The translations under genes were made by a program, and so were the position numbers. Of a stretch of 54,636 bases of DNA, positions 7,271 to 15,355 are shown one piece after another; position 1 is the stretch's first letter; the number at the start of each line of letters is the position of its first letter. The stretch is from an uncultured Oscillospiraceae bacterium (GTDB lineage: Bacteria; Bacillota; Clostridia; Oscillospirales; Acutalibacteraceae): contig URGA01000001.1 in the NCBI GenBank assembly GCA_900547275.1, forward strand, positions 1 to 54,636. The letters run 5' to 3'. The notes under the pieces were generated by a model, which worked only from the letters and a program-made list of their open reading frames with translations, was not told the DNA's origin and did not search any database.

Positions 7271-8401
7271 CTATATTCTGGTATCAAGTTTCACACAATA
7301 TTCATTTTTATAATCTTCAAACGTACCGTTTTCTAACACTTGTCTTATTTCTGTCATCAAATTATTATAAAAATAAAGATTATGCATAACAGCAAGCCGC
7401 ATACCAAGCATTTCTCCTGCTTTAAGAAGATGTTTGATATAAGCACGGCTGTAATTCTGACATACAGGGCAGCTGCACTGAGGGTCAATTGGCTGTCCGT
7501 CGTGATCGTATTTTGCGTTATTTATGTTGATTATTCCTGCTTTAGTAAACAGATGACCATGGCGGGCATTTCTTGAAGGCATTACACAGTCAAACAGATC
7601 TACGCCTCTGGAAACGCCTTCGAGAATATTTCCGGGTGTACCTACGCCCATAAGGTATCGCGGTTTGTCCTTTGGCATATACGGCTCAACGGCGCTTATT
7701 ATTCTGTACATATCTTCCTTTGGTTCACCAACTGCAAGGCCTCCGATAGCATATCCGTCGCAGTCAAGCTTTGCAATTTCTTTCATATGCCATATGCGTA
7801 TATCATCATATGTGCATCCCTGGTTTATTCCGAAAAGAAGCTGGTTTTTATTTATGGTTTCGGCCAAAGAATTGAGCCTTTCCATTTCAACCTTACAGCG
7901 TTCCAGCCATCTAAGTGTTCTTTTGCAAGATTCGGTTGCGTATTTTCTTGTGGCTGGATTTTCAACACATTCGTCAAAAGCCATTGCAATGGTAGAAGCA
8001 AGATGAGACTGAATTTGCATACTTTCTTCAGGCCCCATAAATATCTTTTTTCCGTTTACGTGGGAATGAAACGTTACGCCTTCTTCCTTGATCTGGTTCA
8101 GTTTTGCAAGACTGAATACCTGAAATCCGCCGCTGTCTGTAAGTATCGGTCTGTTCCAATTAGTGAACTTGTGAAGACCTCCCATTTCAGCAACCAGCGT
8201 ATCCGAAGGACGGACATGCAAATGATATGTGTTGCAAAGCATAACCTGACAGTTGATATCTTCAAGATCACGGGTAGAAAGCCCCCCCTTGATTGCACCG
8301 CAGGTAGCAACGTTCATAAAAGCAGGTGTTTGAACCGTTCCGTGAACAGTCTGAAACTCTCCCCTTCTCGCCGCACCAAGCTGTTTAATTACTTTAAACA
8401 T
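7271..8401 (-). CDS. tgt: tRNA-guanine transglycosylase
   Basis: A 376-aa enzyme that exchanges G34 in the anticodon of GUN tRNAs for the queuosine precursor preQ1. The nucleophilic and substrate-binding segments are DSGGFQVFSL near residue 90 and GVDLFDCVMPSRNARHG near residue 265. The zinc site is complete: CSCPVCQNYSRAYIKHL, followed by the His of VMHN. The size is typical of bacterial Tgt. It begins 11 bp after the queA stop and is preceded by GAGGT, so the two consecutive queuosine steps are co-expressed. The preQ1 biosynthesis genes are not in this window, so salvage or a distant locus must supply the base. Confidence 0.97.
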   Translation of the reverse strand: MFKVIKQLGAARRGEFQTVHGTVQTPAFMNVATCGAIKGGLSTRDLEDINCQVMLCNTYHLHVRPSDTLVAEMGGLHKFTNWNRPILTDSGGFQVFSLAKLNQIKEEGVTFHSHVNGKKIFMGPEESMQIQSHLASTIAMAFDECVENPATRKYATESCKRTLRWLERCKVEMERLNSLAETINKNQLLFGINQGCTYDDIRIWHMKEIAKLDCDGYAIGGLAVGEPKEDMYRIISAVEPYMPKDKPRYLMGVGTPGNILEGVSRGVDLFDCVMPSRNARHGHLFTKAGIININNAKYDHDGQPIDPQCSCPVCQNYSRAYIKHLLKAGEMLGMRLAVMHNLYFYNNLMTEIRQVLENGTFEDYKNEYCVKLDTRI

Positions 8402-8412
8402 ATATTTTTACC

Positions 8413-9438
8413 TCAACAAATAAACATTGCGTCACCGAATGAGAAAAATCTGTATTTTTCCTTTACGGCGGTATTATAAGCGTTCATAATATTATCAAAT
8501 CCGGCAAAAGCGCTGACAAGCATGATAAGCGTGCTTTCAGGCAGATGGAAATTAGTAATCAGTGCGTCCATGCACTTGAATTCAAAGCCCGGATAAATGA
8601 AAATACTTGTATTGTCGTCATCCTCGCAGATACAGCCGTTTTTAGCGGCAACAGACTCAATAGTTCTGCAAGACGTTGTGCCGACAGCGATTACTCGTCC
8701 GCCGTTTTTCTTGGTTTCGTTTATCAGTTCAGCCGTTTCAGGGGGCATATGATAATGTTCCGTGTGCATTTTGTGTTTCGTTACATCGTCTACTTTTACA
8801 GGACGGAAAGTACCGAGACCTACATGAAGCGTAACATAGCCTATTTTTACACCCATCGCCTTGATTTTTTCAAGCATTTCGGGAGTAAAGTGAAGACCCG
8901 CAGTAGGAGCGGCGGCGGAACCGAGTTCCTTGCTGTATACAGTCTGGTAACGCTCTTTGTTTTCCAGTTTTTCTTTTATGTAAGGCGGAAGTGGCATCTG
9001 ACCTATTTCGTCAAGAACTGCGAAAATATTACCGTCGCAGGTGAAGCGTACAATTCTGTTGCCGTCTTCCTGGACGTCAATAACCTCTCCCTGGAGTTTT
9101 CCGTCACCGAAATCAAACATTGTTCCGATTTTAGCACGTTTTCCTGGTTTGCATAAGCATTCCCAAACGTCGTTTTCCTTCTGAGTAAGGAGTAAAAACT
9201 CTACATATGCTCCTGTCTCCATCTTTGTTCCGTAAATTCTTGCGGGAATTACTCTTGTATTATTAAGTATCAGGCAGTCTTTGTCTGTTAAGTATTCGGT
9301 TAAATCCCTGAAAATTCTATGTTCTATGGCGCCTGTTTCCTTGTTAAGCACCATTAGGCGAGAAGCGTCTCTCGGTTCAATTGGAGTCTGAGCTATCAGT
9401 TCCTGAGGCAAATCGTAGTAAAAATCCGAAGTTTTCAT
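8413..9438 (-). CDS. queA: S-adenosylmethionine:tRNA ribosyltransferase-isomerase
   Basis: A 341-aa enzyme that transfers and isomerises the ribosyl group of S-adenosylmethionine onto preQ1-modified tRNA, making epoxyqueuosine. Family motifs are present through the length: YDLPQELIAQTPIEPRDASRL at the start, the NNTRVIPARI segment, the central PTAGLHFT motif, and TNFHLPESTLIMLVSAF near the end. It is the first gene of the leftward unit. A TATAAT on the minus strand at 9484-9489 could be its -10 box, overlapping the -10 box of the divergent asd promoter; no good -35 partner is visible. Confidence 0.96.
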   Translation of the reverse strand: MKTSDFYYDLPQELIAQTPIEPRDASRLMVLNKETGAIEHRIFRDLTEYLTDKDCLILNNTRVIPARIYGTKMETGAYVEFLLLTQKENDVWECLCKPGKRAKIGTMFDFGDGKLQGEVIDVQEDGNRIVRFTCDGNIFAVLDEIGQMPLPPYIKEKLENKERYQTVYSKELGSAAAPTAGLHFTPEMLEKIKAMGVKIGYVTLHVGLGTFRPVKVDDVTKHKMHTEHYHMPPETAELINETKKNGGRVIAVGTTSCRTIESVAAKNGCICEDDDNTSIFIYPGFEFKCMDALITNFHLPESTLIMLVSAFAGFDNIMNAYNTAVKEKYRFFSFGDAMFIC

Positions 9439-9458
9439 AAATTATCTCCATAAAATAT

Positions 9459-9488
9459 TTGACATATATATATAGTAAGTGATATTAT
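9459..9488 (+). promoter_or_regulatory. asd-dapA-dapB promoter
   Basis: TTGACA and TATTAT are separated by 18 bp; transcription would start near 9495 and give a leader of about 90 nt. Confidence 0.65.
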
Positions 9489-9499
9489 ATCTAAAAAGT

Positions 9500-9573
9500 G
9501 TTGAGAATTTTTCCATCTCAACTCTGCCTAGAGTATTATATTGCAAAATGCTTTTATTTACAAGGCATTTTTT
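9500..9573 (+). promoter_or_regulatory. Structured leader with candidate attenuator before asd
   Basis: Three hairpins are visible: a perfect 7-bp stem GTTGAGA / TCTCAAC (9500-9522), a small ACTCT / AGAGT stem (9521-9534) that shares two bases with it, and AAAATGC / GCATTTT (9545-9571), which runs into T6 immediately before AAGGAG. The last is terminator-like. The region is much too short for a lysine riboswitch. Confidence 0.45.
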
Positions 9574-9587
9574 AAGGAGAATGAATT

Positions 9588-10673
9588 ATGAACAAAAAGT
9601 ACAAAGTAGGAATCGTAGGTGCCACGGGTATGGTAGGCCAGCGTTTTGCAACTCTGCTGGAAAATCATCCCTGGTTTGAAGTAGTTTGTCTCGCAGCTTC
9701 TGCAAGAAGCGCAGGCAAAACATATGAAGAAGCAGTAAGCGAAAAATGGTGCATGGATAAGCCTATTCCCCAATCAATGAAGGATATAGTTATCATGGAC
9801 GCAACAGCTGATATCGACAAAATCACTTCTCTTGTTGATTTCGTATTCTGCGCTGTTGATATGAAGAAAGATGAGATCAAAGCACTTGAGGAAGAGTACG
9901 CAAAGCATGAGTGCCCCGTTGTTTCAAACAACTCAGCGCACCGCTTTACTCCCGACGTGCCGATGGTGGTTCCGGAACTTAATCCTGAGCATATTGAAAT
10001 CATCCCCTCTCAGCGCAAACGTCTCGGAACAAAGCGCGGATTTATTGCAGTCAAATCAAACTGCTCACTCCAGAGCTATGTTCCCGCACTGTTCCCGCTT
10101 CATGGAAAATTCGGCATCAAGCGCGTTCTTGTGTGCACATACCAGGCAATCAGCGGTGCAGGCAAGACATTCGAAAGATGGCCCGAAATGATCGATAACG
10201 TTATCCCCTACATCGGCGGCGAAGAAGAAAAGAGCGAAAAAGAGCCTCTTAAACTTATGGGTAAAATTGTCGGCGACGAAATTGTTTCAGCAACCAAACC
10301 CCAGTTCACCGCTCAGTGTATCCGCGTTCCCGTTACAAACGGTCATCTCGGTGCAGTATTTGTAGATTTTGAAAATAAGCCAAGTAAAGAAGAAATGATT
10401 GAAATCTGGGAGAATTTCAAAGGCAGAGCGCAGGAACTCGAACTGCCCAGCGCTCCGAAACAGTTTTTGCATTATTTCACTGAGCCTGACCGTCCCCAGA
10501 TCAAGTCTGAAAGAGAACTTGAAAACGGAATGGCGGTTTCAATCGGCAGACTTCGTGAAGATACTCAGTATGACTATAAATTTGTATGCCTTTCTCACAA
10601 TACACTCCGCGGCGCGGCAGGCGGCGCTGTTCTGCTTGCTGAACTGCTGGCAGCTGAAGGCTACATGGACTGA
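9588..10673 (+). CDS. asd: Aspartate-semialdehyde dehydrogenase (archaeal/fungal-type)
   Basis: A 361-aa NADPH-dependent enzyme that reduces aspartyl phosphate to aspartate semialdehyde, the branch point for lysine, threonine and methionine. The N-terminal Rossmann motif is GATGMVGQRFATLLENHPW; the catalytic Cys lies in SNCSLQSY, and the substrate-binding Arg/His region includes RVPVTNGHLGAVF. These motifs and the length match the archaeal/fungal-type family (TIGR00978) rather than the shorter common bacterial form. It is the first gene of asd-dapA-dapB, with an AAGGAG site and dapA 20 bp downstream. Its codon use appears more regular than that of neighbouring genes, which suggests high expression. 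Confidence 0.94.
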   Translation: MNKKYKVGIVGATGMVGQRFATLLENHPWFEVVCLAASARSAGKTYEEAVSEKWCMDKPIPQSMKDIVIMDATADIDKITSLVDFVFCAVDMKKDEIKALEEEYAKHECPVVSNNSAHRFTPDVPMVVPELNPEHIEIIPSQRKRLGTKRGFIAVKSNCSLQSYVPALFPLHGKFGIKRVLVCTYQAISGAGKTFERWPEMIDNVIPYIGGEEEKSEKEPLKLMGKIVGDEIVSATKPQFTAQCIRVPVTNGHLGAVFVDFENKPSKEEMIEIWENFKGRAQELELPSAPKQFLHYFTEPDRPQIKSERELENGMAVSIGRLREDTQYDYKFVCLSHNTLRGAAGGAVLLAELLAAEGYMD

Positions 10674-10693
10674 TTTGAAGGGAGAAAATTACT

Positions 10694-11584
10694 ATGAAAA
10701 ATCCTATTTTTACCGGCGCCGCTGTTGCAATAATTACACCGATGCACGAAGACGGCACCGTTAATTATGAAGAATTTGCCCGCTTTGTTGACTGGCAGAT
10801 AGAAAACGGCACAGACGCTATCGTAATCTGCGGAACAACCGGCGAAAGTTCAACACTTGATGTTGATGAACATATGGCAGCCATCAAATGGTGCATTGAA
10901 TATGTTAACGGAAGAATTCCCGTTATTGCCGGAACAGGTTCCAACTCAACAGCAAGTGCAATTGAGATGAGCGTTGAAGCTTGTGAATACGGAGCAGACG
11001 CTCTCCTCCTTGTAACACCTTACTACAACAAAACAAGCCAGGCTGGTCTTATTGCTCATTACACAGCTATCCATGATGCAACCGACAAGCCTATTATCCT
11101 TTATAATGTTCCTTCAAGAACCGGCCTCAACATTAAGCCCGAGACTGCTCTTGAACTTTCAAAGCTCCCGAGAATTAACGGTATTAAAGAAGCTTCGGGC
11201 GATCTTGACCAGATTGCTAAGGTTAAGGAACTCTGCGGTGACGAACTTAATATCTGGAGCGGCAACGACGACCAGATTGTTGATATTCTTGACCGCGGCG
11301 GACTTGGCGTTATCAGCGTTCTTTCCAATGTTTGTCCTCAGGAAACACATGATATCGTGGCTAAATATCTTGACGGTGACAAAGAAGCTTCAAAGGCTCT
11401 TATGGACAAATATATGAAGCTTGCTAAGACCCTTTTCTGCGATGTTAACCCAATTCCAGTTAAGGAAGCAGTTAATTTGATGGGCTACAAAGCCGGCCAT
11501 TGCAGAATGCCTCTCGTTGACCTTTCAGATGAAAACAAGAAACTTATGAAAGAAACCCTTGAGGAATACGGTTTGATTAAATAA
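10694..11584 (+). CDS. dapA: 4-hydroxy-tetrahydrodipicolinate synthase
   Basis: A 296-aa (beta/alpha)8 enzyme that condenses pyruvate with aspartate semialdehyde, the committed step to diaminopimelate and lysine. The substrate loop CGTTGESSTL is near residue 47, the proton-relay Tyr is in YNVPSRTG, and the Schiff-base Lys is in GIKEASGD near residue 160. The product feeds peptidoglycan and, during sporulation, dipicolinate. A GGGAG ribosome site precedes the ATG. It lies between asd and dapB, so three enzymes of one pathway are co-transcribed. Confidence 0.97.
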   Translation: MKNPIFTGAAVAIITPMHEDGTVNYEEFARFVDWQIENGTDAIVICGTTGESSTLDVDEHMAAIKWCIEYVNGRIPVIAGTGSNSTASAIEMSVEACEYGADALLLVTPYYNKTSQAGLIAHYTAIHDATDKPIILYNVPSRTGLNIKPETALELSKLPRINGIKEASGDLDQIAKVKELCGDELNIWSGNDDQIVDILDRGGLGVISVLSNVCPQETHDIVAKYLDGDKEASKALMDKYMKLAKTLFCDVNPIPVKEAVNLMGYKAGHCRMPLVDLSDENKKLMKETLEEYGLIK

Positions 11585-11604
11585 GATTAAGGCAGGACGT
11601 ATAA

Positions 11605-12354
11605 ATGACAAGACTGATAATATCAGGCGCAAACGGAAAGATGGGCAAAGTTATCCGAAATGTTGTAAGCGCCAAGGATGACTGCGAAGTTGTTGCAGGT
11701 ATTGATATCAATACTGCGAGCGACTCATTCCCCATTTACGACTCCCCTGAGAAAATTGCTGAAGAGGCAGATGTAATTATTGATTTTTCAAATCCGGCAC
11801 TGCTAGACAGTCTGCTTGATTTTGCTGTAAGCAGAAAGATACCGCTTGTTATAGGAACAACGGGTTATGATGAAGCCCAGAAAGAAAAAATCAGAAAAGC
11901 ATCAGAAAAAACTGCTGTTTTCTTCACTTACAATATGTCGCTTGGTGTAAACCTTCTTGCAAGCCTTGCTAAAAAGGCTGTTGAAGTGCTCGGAAGCGAT
12001 TTTGATATTGAAATTGTAGAAAAACATCACAATCAAAAGATTGACGCTCCCAGCGGTACAGCTCTTATGCTTGCCGACGCAATGTGCGAAGAAATCGACA
12101 GACCTATGAAATACGAATACGACCGTCACTCAAAGCGTGAGAAACGTACCCGCGATGAAATCGGTATTCACGCAGTTAGAGGCGGCACCATTGTCGGCGA
12201 ACATGAAATTATTTTTGCCGGAAGAGATGAGATCATAACTCTCAGCCACTCCGCAAGAAGCAAAGAGATTTTCGCAGTAGGCGCAGTAAATGCCGCTATG
12301 TTTATGAACGGCAAGGAAGCCGGTCTCTATGACATGAGCCAAATGATTGATTAG
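11605..12354 (+). CDS. dapB: 4-hydroxy-tetrahydrodipicolinate reductase
   Basis: A 249-aa NAD(P)H-dependent reductase that converts the DapA product to tetrahydrodipicolinate. The cofactor motif SGANGKMGKVI is at the N-terminus, and the catalytic and substrate-binding motif VEKHHNQKIDAPSGTAL lies near residue 138. The length is slightly under the usual 265 residues but no motif is lost. It closes the asd-dapA-dapB unit and is followed at once by a strong terminator. Confidence 0.96.
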   Translation: MTRLIISGANGKMGKVIRNVVSAKDDCEVVAGIDINTASDSFPIYDSPEKIAEEADVIIDFSNPALLDSLLDFAVSRKIPLVIGTTGYDEAQKEKIRKASEKTAVFFTYNMSLGVNLLASLAKKAVEVLGSDFDIEIVEKHHNQKIDAPSGTALMLADAMCEEIDRPMKYEYDRHSKREKRTRDEIGIHAVRGGTIVGEHEIIFAGRDEIITLSHSARSKEIFAVGAVNAAMFMNGKEAGLYDMSQMID

Positions 12355-12358
12355 CTTT

Positions 12359-12385
12359 AAGCCCCTGTTTCACAGGGGCTTTTTT
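12359..12385 (+). terminator. dapB terminator
   Basis: AAGCCCCTG / CAGGGGCTT stem, 5-nt loop, six Ts. Confidence 0.92.
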
Positions 12386-12404
12386 ATGATTAATTTTAGA
12401 CAGT

Positions 12405-12440
12405 AAAAAAGACGGCGGATAAATTCCGTCGTCTTTTATT
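12405..12440 (-). terminator. cysS terminator
   Basis: On the minus strand an imperfect AAAGACGACGGA / TCCGCCGTCTTT stem (one mismatch) leads into six Ts downstream of cysS. Confidence 0.7.
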
Positions 12441-12449
12441 TTAATCGTA

Positions 12450-13844
12450 TTATTCTTTAGTCCAGGTTACGCCCTGAGGAGTGTCTTTTAAGATTATGCC
12501 TTTTGCTTTAAGTTCGTCACGAATCTTGTCAGCAGTAGCAAAGTCTTTATTCTTTCTTGCTTCCTGGCGTTTCTCAATAAGAGCCTCAATTTCGCTGTCA
12601 ACGTCGTTTGACTTACGGTTATAAAGAATGCCCAGAACATTGCAAAGCTCGTCAAAAAGGCCTGCGGCGGTTTCACAGACGTGTTTTGAAACGTTTTTAT
12701 CAAGAATTCTAGTGTTGATATCTTTAACGAGTTCAAATACAGCAGAAAGACCGTCAGCAGTATTAAGATCGTCGTCCATTGCTTCGATAAATCTGTCGCG
12801 GTGAGCGGCAATATCTGAAAGAAGCTGTTCATCGTCTGCGACATCTGCAGAAGCATTCTTTACGGCAAAATCGAGACTTTCACGGCAGGTATAAAGACGT
12901 TCAAGAGCCGCTTTGCACTGATTTATAATATCAAGATTATAATTAATTGGTGAACGGTAATGAGCAGAGATAAGGAAGTATCTGATTACTTCGTATCCGT
13001 AAACGTCCGCAATTTCTCTTACCGTTTTAAAGTTACCCAGCGACTTACTCATTTTTACATTGTCAACATTAATGTATCCGTTATGCATCCAGTAATTTGC
13101 AAATGAGCATCCGTTTGCGCACTCGCTCTGAGCAATTTCGTTTTCGTGGTGCGGGAAGATAAGATCCTGTCCGCCGCAGTGAATATCAATTGTTTTTCCG
13201 AGATATCTGCGGTTCATTGCCGAGCACTCAATGTGCCAGCCGGGACGTCCGTGGCCCCAGGGAGACTCCCAGTAAGGCTCACCTTCTTTGGCCGCTTTCC
13301 AGAGAGCGAAATCAAGCGGATCTTCCTTCTGTTCACCTACGGCAATACGAGCGCCGCTTTCAAGATCCTCGATTGGCTGGTGAGAAAGTTTGCCGTAATT
13401 TTTGTCCATTCTTGTTCTGAAATAAACGTCTCCGTTTACTGCATAGGCGTAACCTTTTTCTTCGAGCGTTTTTATTATATCGATAATTTCATCAATGTTT
13501 TCCGTAGCTTTAGGATGAACTGCGGCGTCTTTAAAATTAAGGCCGTGGGCGTCTATCCAGAACTCATTGATGTATTTTTCCGAAATTTCCTTGTAAGTCT
13601 TTCCTTCTTCGTTTGCGCGATTAATAATCTTATCGTCAATATCGGTAAAATTCTGAACGAATTTAACTTTCATACCACGGTATTCAAGATATCTGCGCAG
13701 AACGTCAAAAACACACAGCGGACGTGCGTTACCTATATGAATATAGTTATAAACAGTAGGTCCGCAGGCATAAATCTTTACTTCATTCGGGTCCTGAGGA
13801 ACAAATTCCTCTTTCTGTCTTGTTAAAGTATTAAATATTTTCAT
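12450..13844 (-). CDS. cysS: Cysteinyl-tRNA synthetase
   Basis: A 464-aa class I aminoacyl-tRNA synthetase that charges tRNA-Cys. The HIGH motif appears as HIGNARP near residue 37 and KMSKS as KMSKSLGN near residue 265. Zinc ligands include the Cys of the YACGPTVYN segment, the Cys of IECSAMN and the His residues around FPHHENE. The C-terminal DALR/anticodon region is present and the length is normal. Its ATG overlaps the cysE stop by 4 bp, so translation is coupled, and both genes are controlled by the upstream Cys T-box. Confidence 0.97.
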   Translation of the reverse strand: MKIFNTLTRQKEEFVPQDPNEVKIYACGPTVYNYIHIGNARPLCVFDVLRRYLEYRGMKVKFVQNFTDIDDKIINRANEEGKTYKEISEKYINEFWIDAHGLNFKDAAVHPKATENIDEIIDIIKTLEEKGYAYAVNGDVYFRTRMDKNYGKLSHQPIEDLESGARIAVGEQKEDPLDFALWKAAKEGEPYWESPWGHGRPGWHIECSAMNRRYLGKTIDIHCGGQDLIFPHHENEIAQSECANGCSFANYWMHNGYINVDNVKMSKSLGNFKTVREIADVYGYEVIRYFLISAHYRSPINYNLDIINQCKAALERLYTCRESLDFAVKNASADVADDEQLLSDIAAHRDRFIEAMDDDLNTADGLSAVFELVKDINTRILDKNVSKHVCETAAGLFDELCNVLGILYNRKSNDVDSEIEALIEKRQEARKNKDFATADKIRDELKAKGIILKDTPQGVTWTKE

Positions 13845-14482
13845 TTTATCTGCTCCTTTAGTTTTTCTATTTCTTCTTTAAGCATTTCTATTTTTGCTTC
13901 GTTGTTATGAATAGCATTCATTACGGGATCAGGGATATTTATCTGGTCAAGATCGTCAACTCGTTCGCCGTTCATTCTTACCACTTCTCCGGGAACGCCT
14001 ACAACTGTACAGTTAGGCTCAACGTCCTTAACCACTACTGCACCGGCGGCTACTTTTGAGTTACGACCGATTGTAATAGGTCCGAGAACTTTTGCGCCGG
14101 AGCCTATCATAACACCGCTTTCAATGGTGGGATGACGTTTTCCTAAATCTTTGCCCGTACCGCCCAGGGTTACGCCCTGATAAATCATTACGTCGTCGCC
14201 GATTTCAGTTGTTTCGCCGATGACTATTCCGCTTCCGTGGTCAATACATACGCGGCGGCCTATTTTTGCTCCGGGATGAATTTCTATTCCCGTTTTATGA
14301 GCTGTTCTCTGGCTTATCATACGCGCAAGAAAAGGCATATTGTGGTTGAGAAACCACTGTGCCTTGCGGTGACTTCTGAGAGCCTTAAAACCTGGATACA
14401 GGAGCACTATTTCAATCGGGCTTCTTGCCGCAGGGTCGTGCTCCATAAAGCACTTTATATCCTCTTTATATCTGTCAAACAT
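13841..14482 (-). CDS. cysE: Serine O-acetyltransferase
   Basis: A 213-aa enzyme that acetylates serine to O-acetylserine, the carbon precursor of cysteine. The left-handed beta-helix of hexapeptide repeats runs from about residue 60 to 160 and holds the signatures GIEIHPGAKIGRR, DHGSGIVIGETTEIG and VTLGGTGKDLGKRHP. The helix ends with a GVPGEVVR motif, then a charged coiled C-terminus. I start the gene at the ATG at 14482, set 7 bp after GGAGGTG; upstream in-frame codons lie inside the T-box terminator and are rejected. Pairing with cysS under one T-box means uncharged tRNA-Cys raises both cysteine synthesis and charging. Confidence 0.95.
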   Translation of the reverse strand: MFDRYKEDIKCFMEHDPAARSPIEIVLLYPGFKALRSHRKAQWFLNHNMPFLARMISQRTAHKTGIEIHPGAKIGRRVCIDHGSGIVIGETTEIGDDVMIYQGVTLGGTGKDLGKRHPTIESGVMIGSGAKVLGPITIGRNSKVAAGAVVVKDVEPNCTVVGVPGEVVRMNGERVDDLDQINIPDPVMNAIHNNEAKIEMLKEEIEKLKEQIK

Positions 14483-14493
14483 TGAGCACCTCC

Positions 14494-14750
14494 AAAAAAA
14501 ATATGCCCCTGTCAAAATGACAGAGGCAATAGAAATACTGCGGTTCCACTCTTATTTATACTCAAGCTCTAATTGAGCCTTTTGCCTGTAACGGGGCCTT
14601 ATCCGTCGCAGAATACTGTTAATTCCTCTGCGAAGCTCCGGGGTGCATTTCGCCGCTCCTCATCATACGGATGTTTCACCATATCATCCGCTCTCTTTCT
14701 GACCGGTGCGCAGTTACTTCTCCCCATCAGTGCTTTTTCATATTAAATTC
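14494..14750 (-). promoter_or_regulatory. T-box leader, cysteine-specific
   Basis: On the minus strand the conserved T-box element reads AGAGTGGAACCGCAG (14539-14553). It is followed by a terminator hairpin (GCCTCTGTCA / TGACAGGGGC, then eight Ts, 14494-14526). Upstream is a long stem I region with an AGAAGTAAC internal-loop motif. A TGC Cys codon followed by A (complement of 14645-14647) lies in GAAATGCACC, the expected specifier position. Uncharged tRNA-Cys should pair with the specifier and the T-box bulge, prevent the terminator and allow cysE-cysS expression. Confidence 0.92.
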
Positions 14751-14756
14751 AATATC

Positions 14757-14784
14757 ATTATAGCAAATAAAAACAATTTTGCAA
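14757..14784 (-). promoter_or_regulatory. Promoter of the cysE-cysS T-box transcript
   Basis: Minus-strand TTGCAA and TATAAT with a 16-bp spacer, directly upstream of the T-box and immediately after the end of pgsA. No terminator separates pgsA from it, so some read-through into the T-box is possible. Confidence 0.65.
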
Positions 14785-14787
14785 CTG

Positions 14788-15354
14788 TTATTTTGTTTTA
14801 ATCAGATGCCAGCCGTCTTTTGCATAAACAAGTCCGGAAAGCAATGTAATAACACCTACTATCCAAAACGCGACAGTACAGTAAACATTGAGCCAGCCTG
14901 TTGACGGATCAATATCTGCTTTTCCCTCGCCGATAGCAAGAAGCAAATAGGTCATACCTGTTGTTGACATCTGCAAGAAAGTCTTAGCTTTGCCAAATTT
15001 ATTGGCGGCAACAACTTCTCCTTCGGCAGCTGCTGCCATTCTTATTCCTGCTACAAGGAATTCACGGGCAAGCATCAGCATGATAACAAGATCAGTATGC
15101 CATCCCATGTTTACAAAAACAAGAAACGCCGCAAATACAAGGGATTTGTCTGAAAGCGGATCCATAAGTTTACCGAAATCAGTAACAAGTCCGTTTTTTC
15201 TGGCAATATAACCGTCGACCTTATCGCTCATGCACGCCACAAAATAAATTACAAGGGCAACAGACCAGTGATAAGGAAATTCTATCAGAGAAGCTGCAAG
15301 CAAAAACGGAATGCAGACAAATCGAAAAACAGTAATTTTATTAGGTAAATTCAT
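14788..15354 (-). CDS. pgsA: CDP-diacylglycerol--glycerol-3-phosphate 3-phosphatidyltransferase
   Basis: A 188-aa integral membrane enzyme that makes phosphatidylglycerol phosphate, the precursor of phosphatidylglycerol and cardiolipin. The CDP-alcohol phosphatidyltransferase signature is intact (SDKVDGYIARKNGLVTDFGK followed by LMDPLSDK, near residues 43-70), with several membrane helices around it. I use the ATG at 15354 because GGAG lies 9 bp upstream; it starts one base after the rimO stop. The order recA-recX-rimO-pgsA suggests a single transcript; rimO-pgsA and pgsA-recA neighbourhoods are common in Firmicutes. Confidence 0.93.
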   Translation of the reverse strand: MNLPNKITVFRFVCIPFLLAASLIEFPYHWSVALVIYFVACMSDKVDGYIARKNGLVTDFGKLMDPLSDKSLVFAAFLVFVNMGWHTDLVIMLMLAREFLVAGIRMAAAAEGEVVAANKFGKAKTFLQMSTTGMTYLLLAIGEGKADIDPSTGWLNVYCTVAFWIVGVITLLSGLVYAKDGWHLIKTK

Positions 15355-15355
15355 T

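Noticed and set aside
9459..9587. Lysine riboswitch before asd
   Set aside because: The leader is about 90 nt, roughly half the size needed, and no L-box motifs are present.
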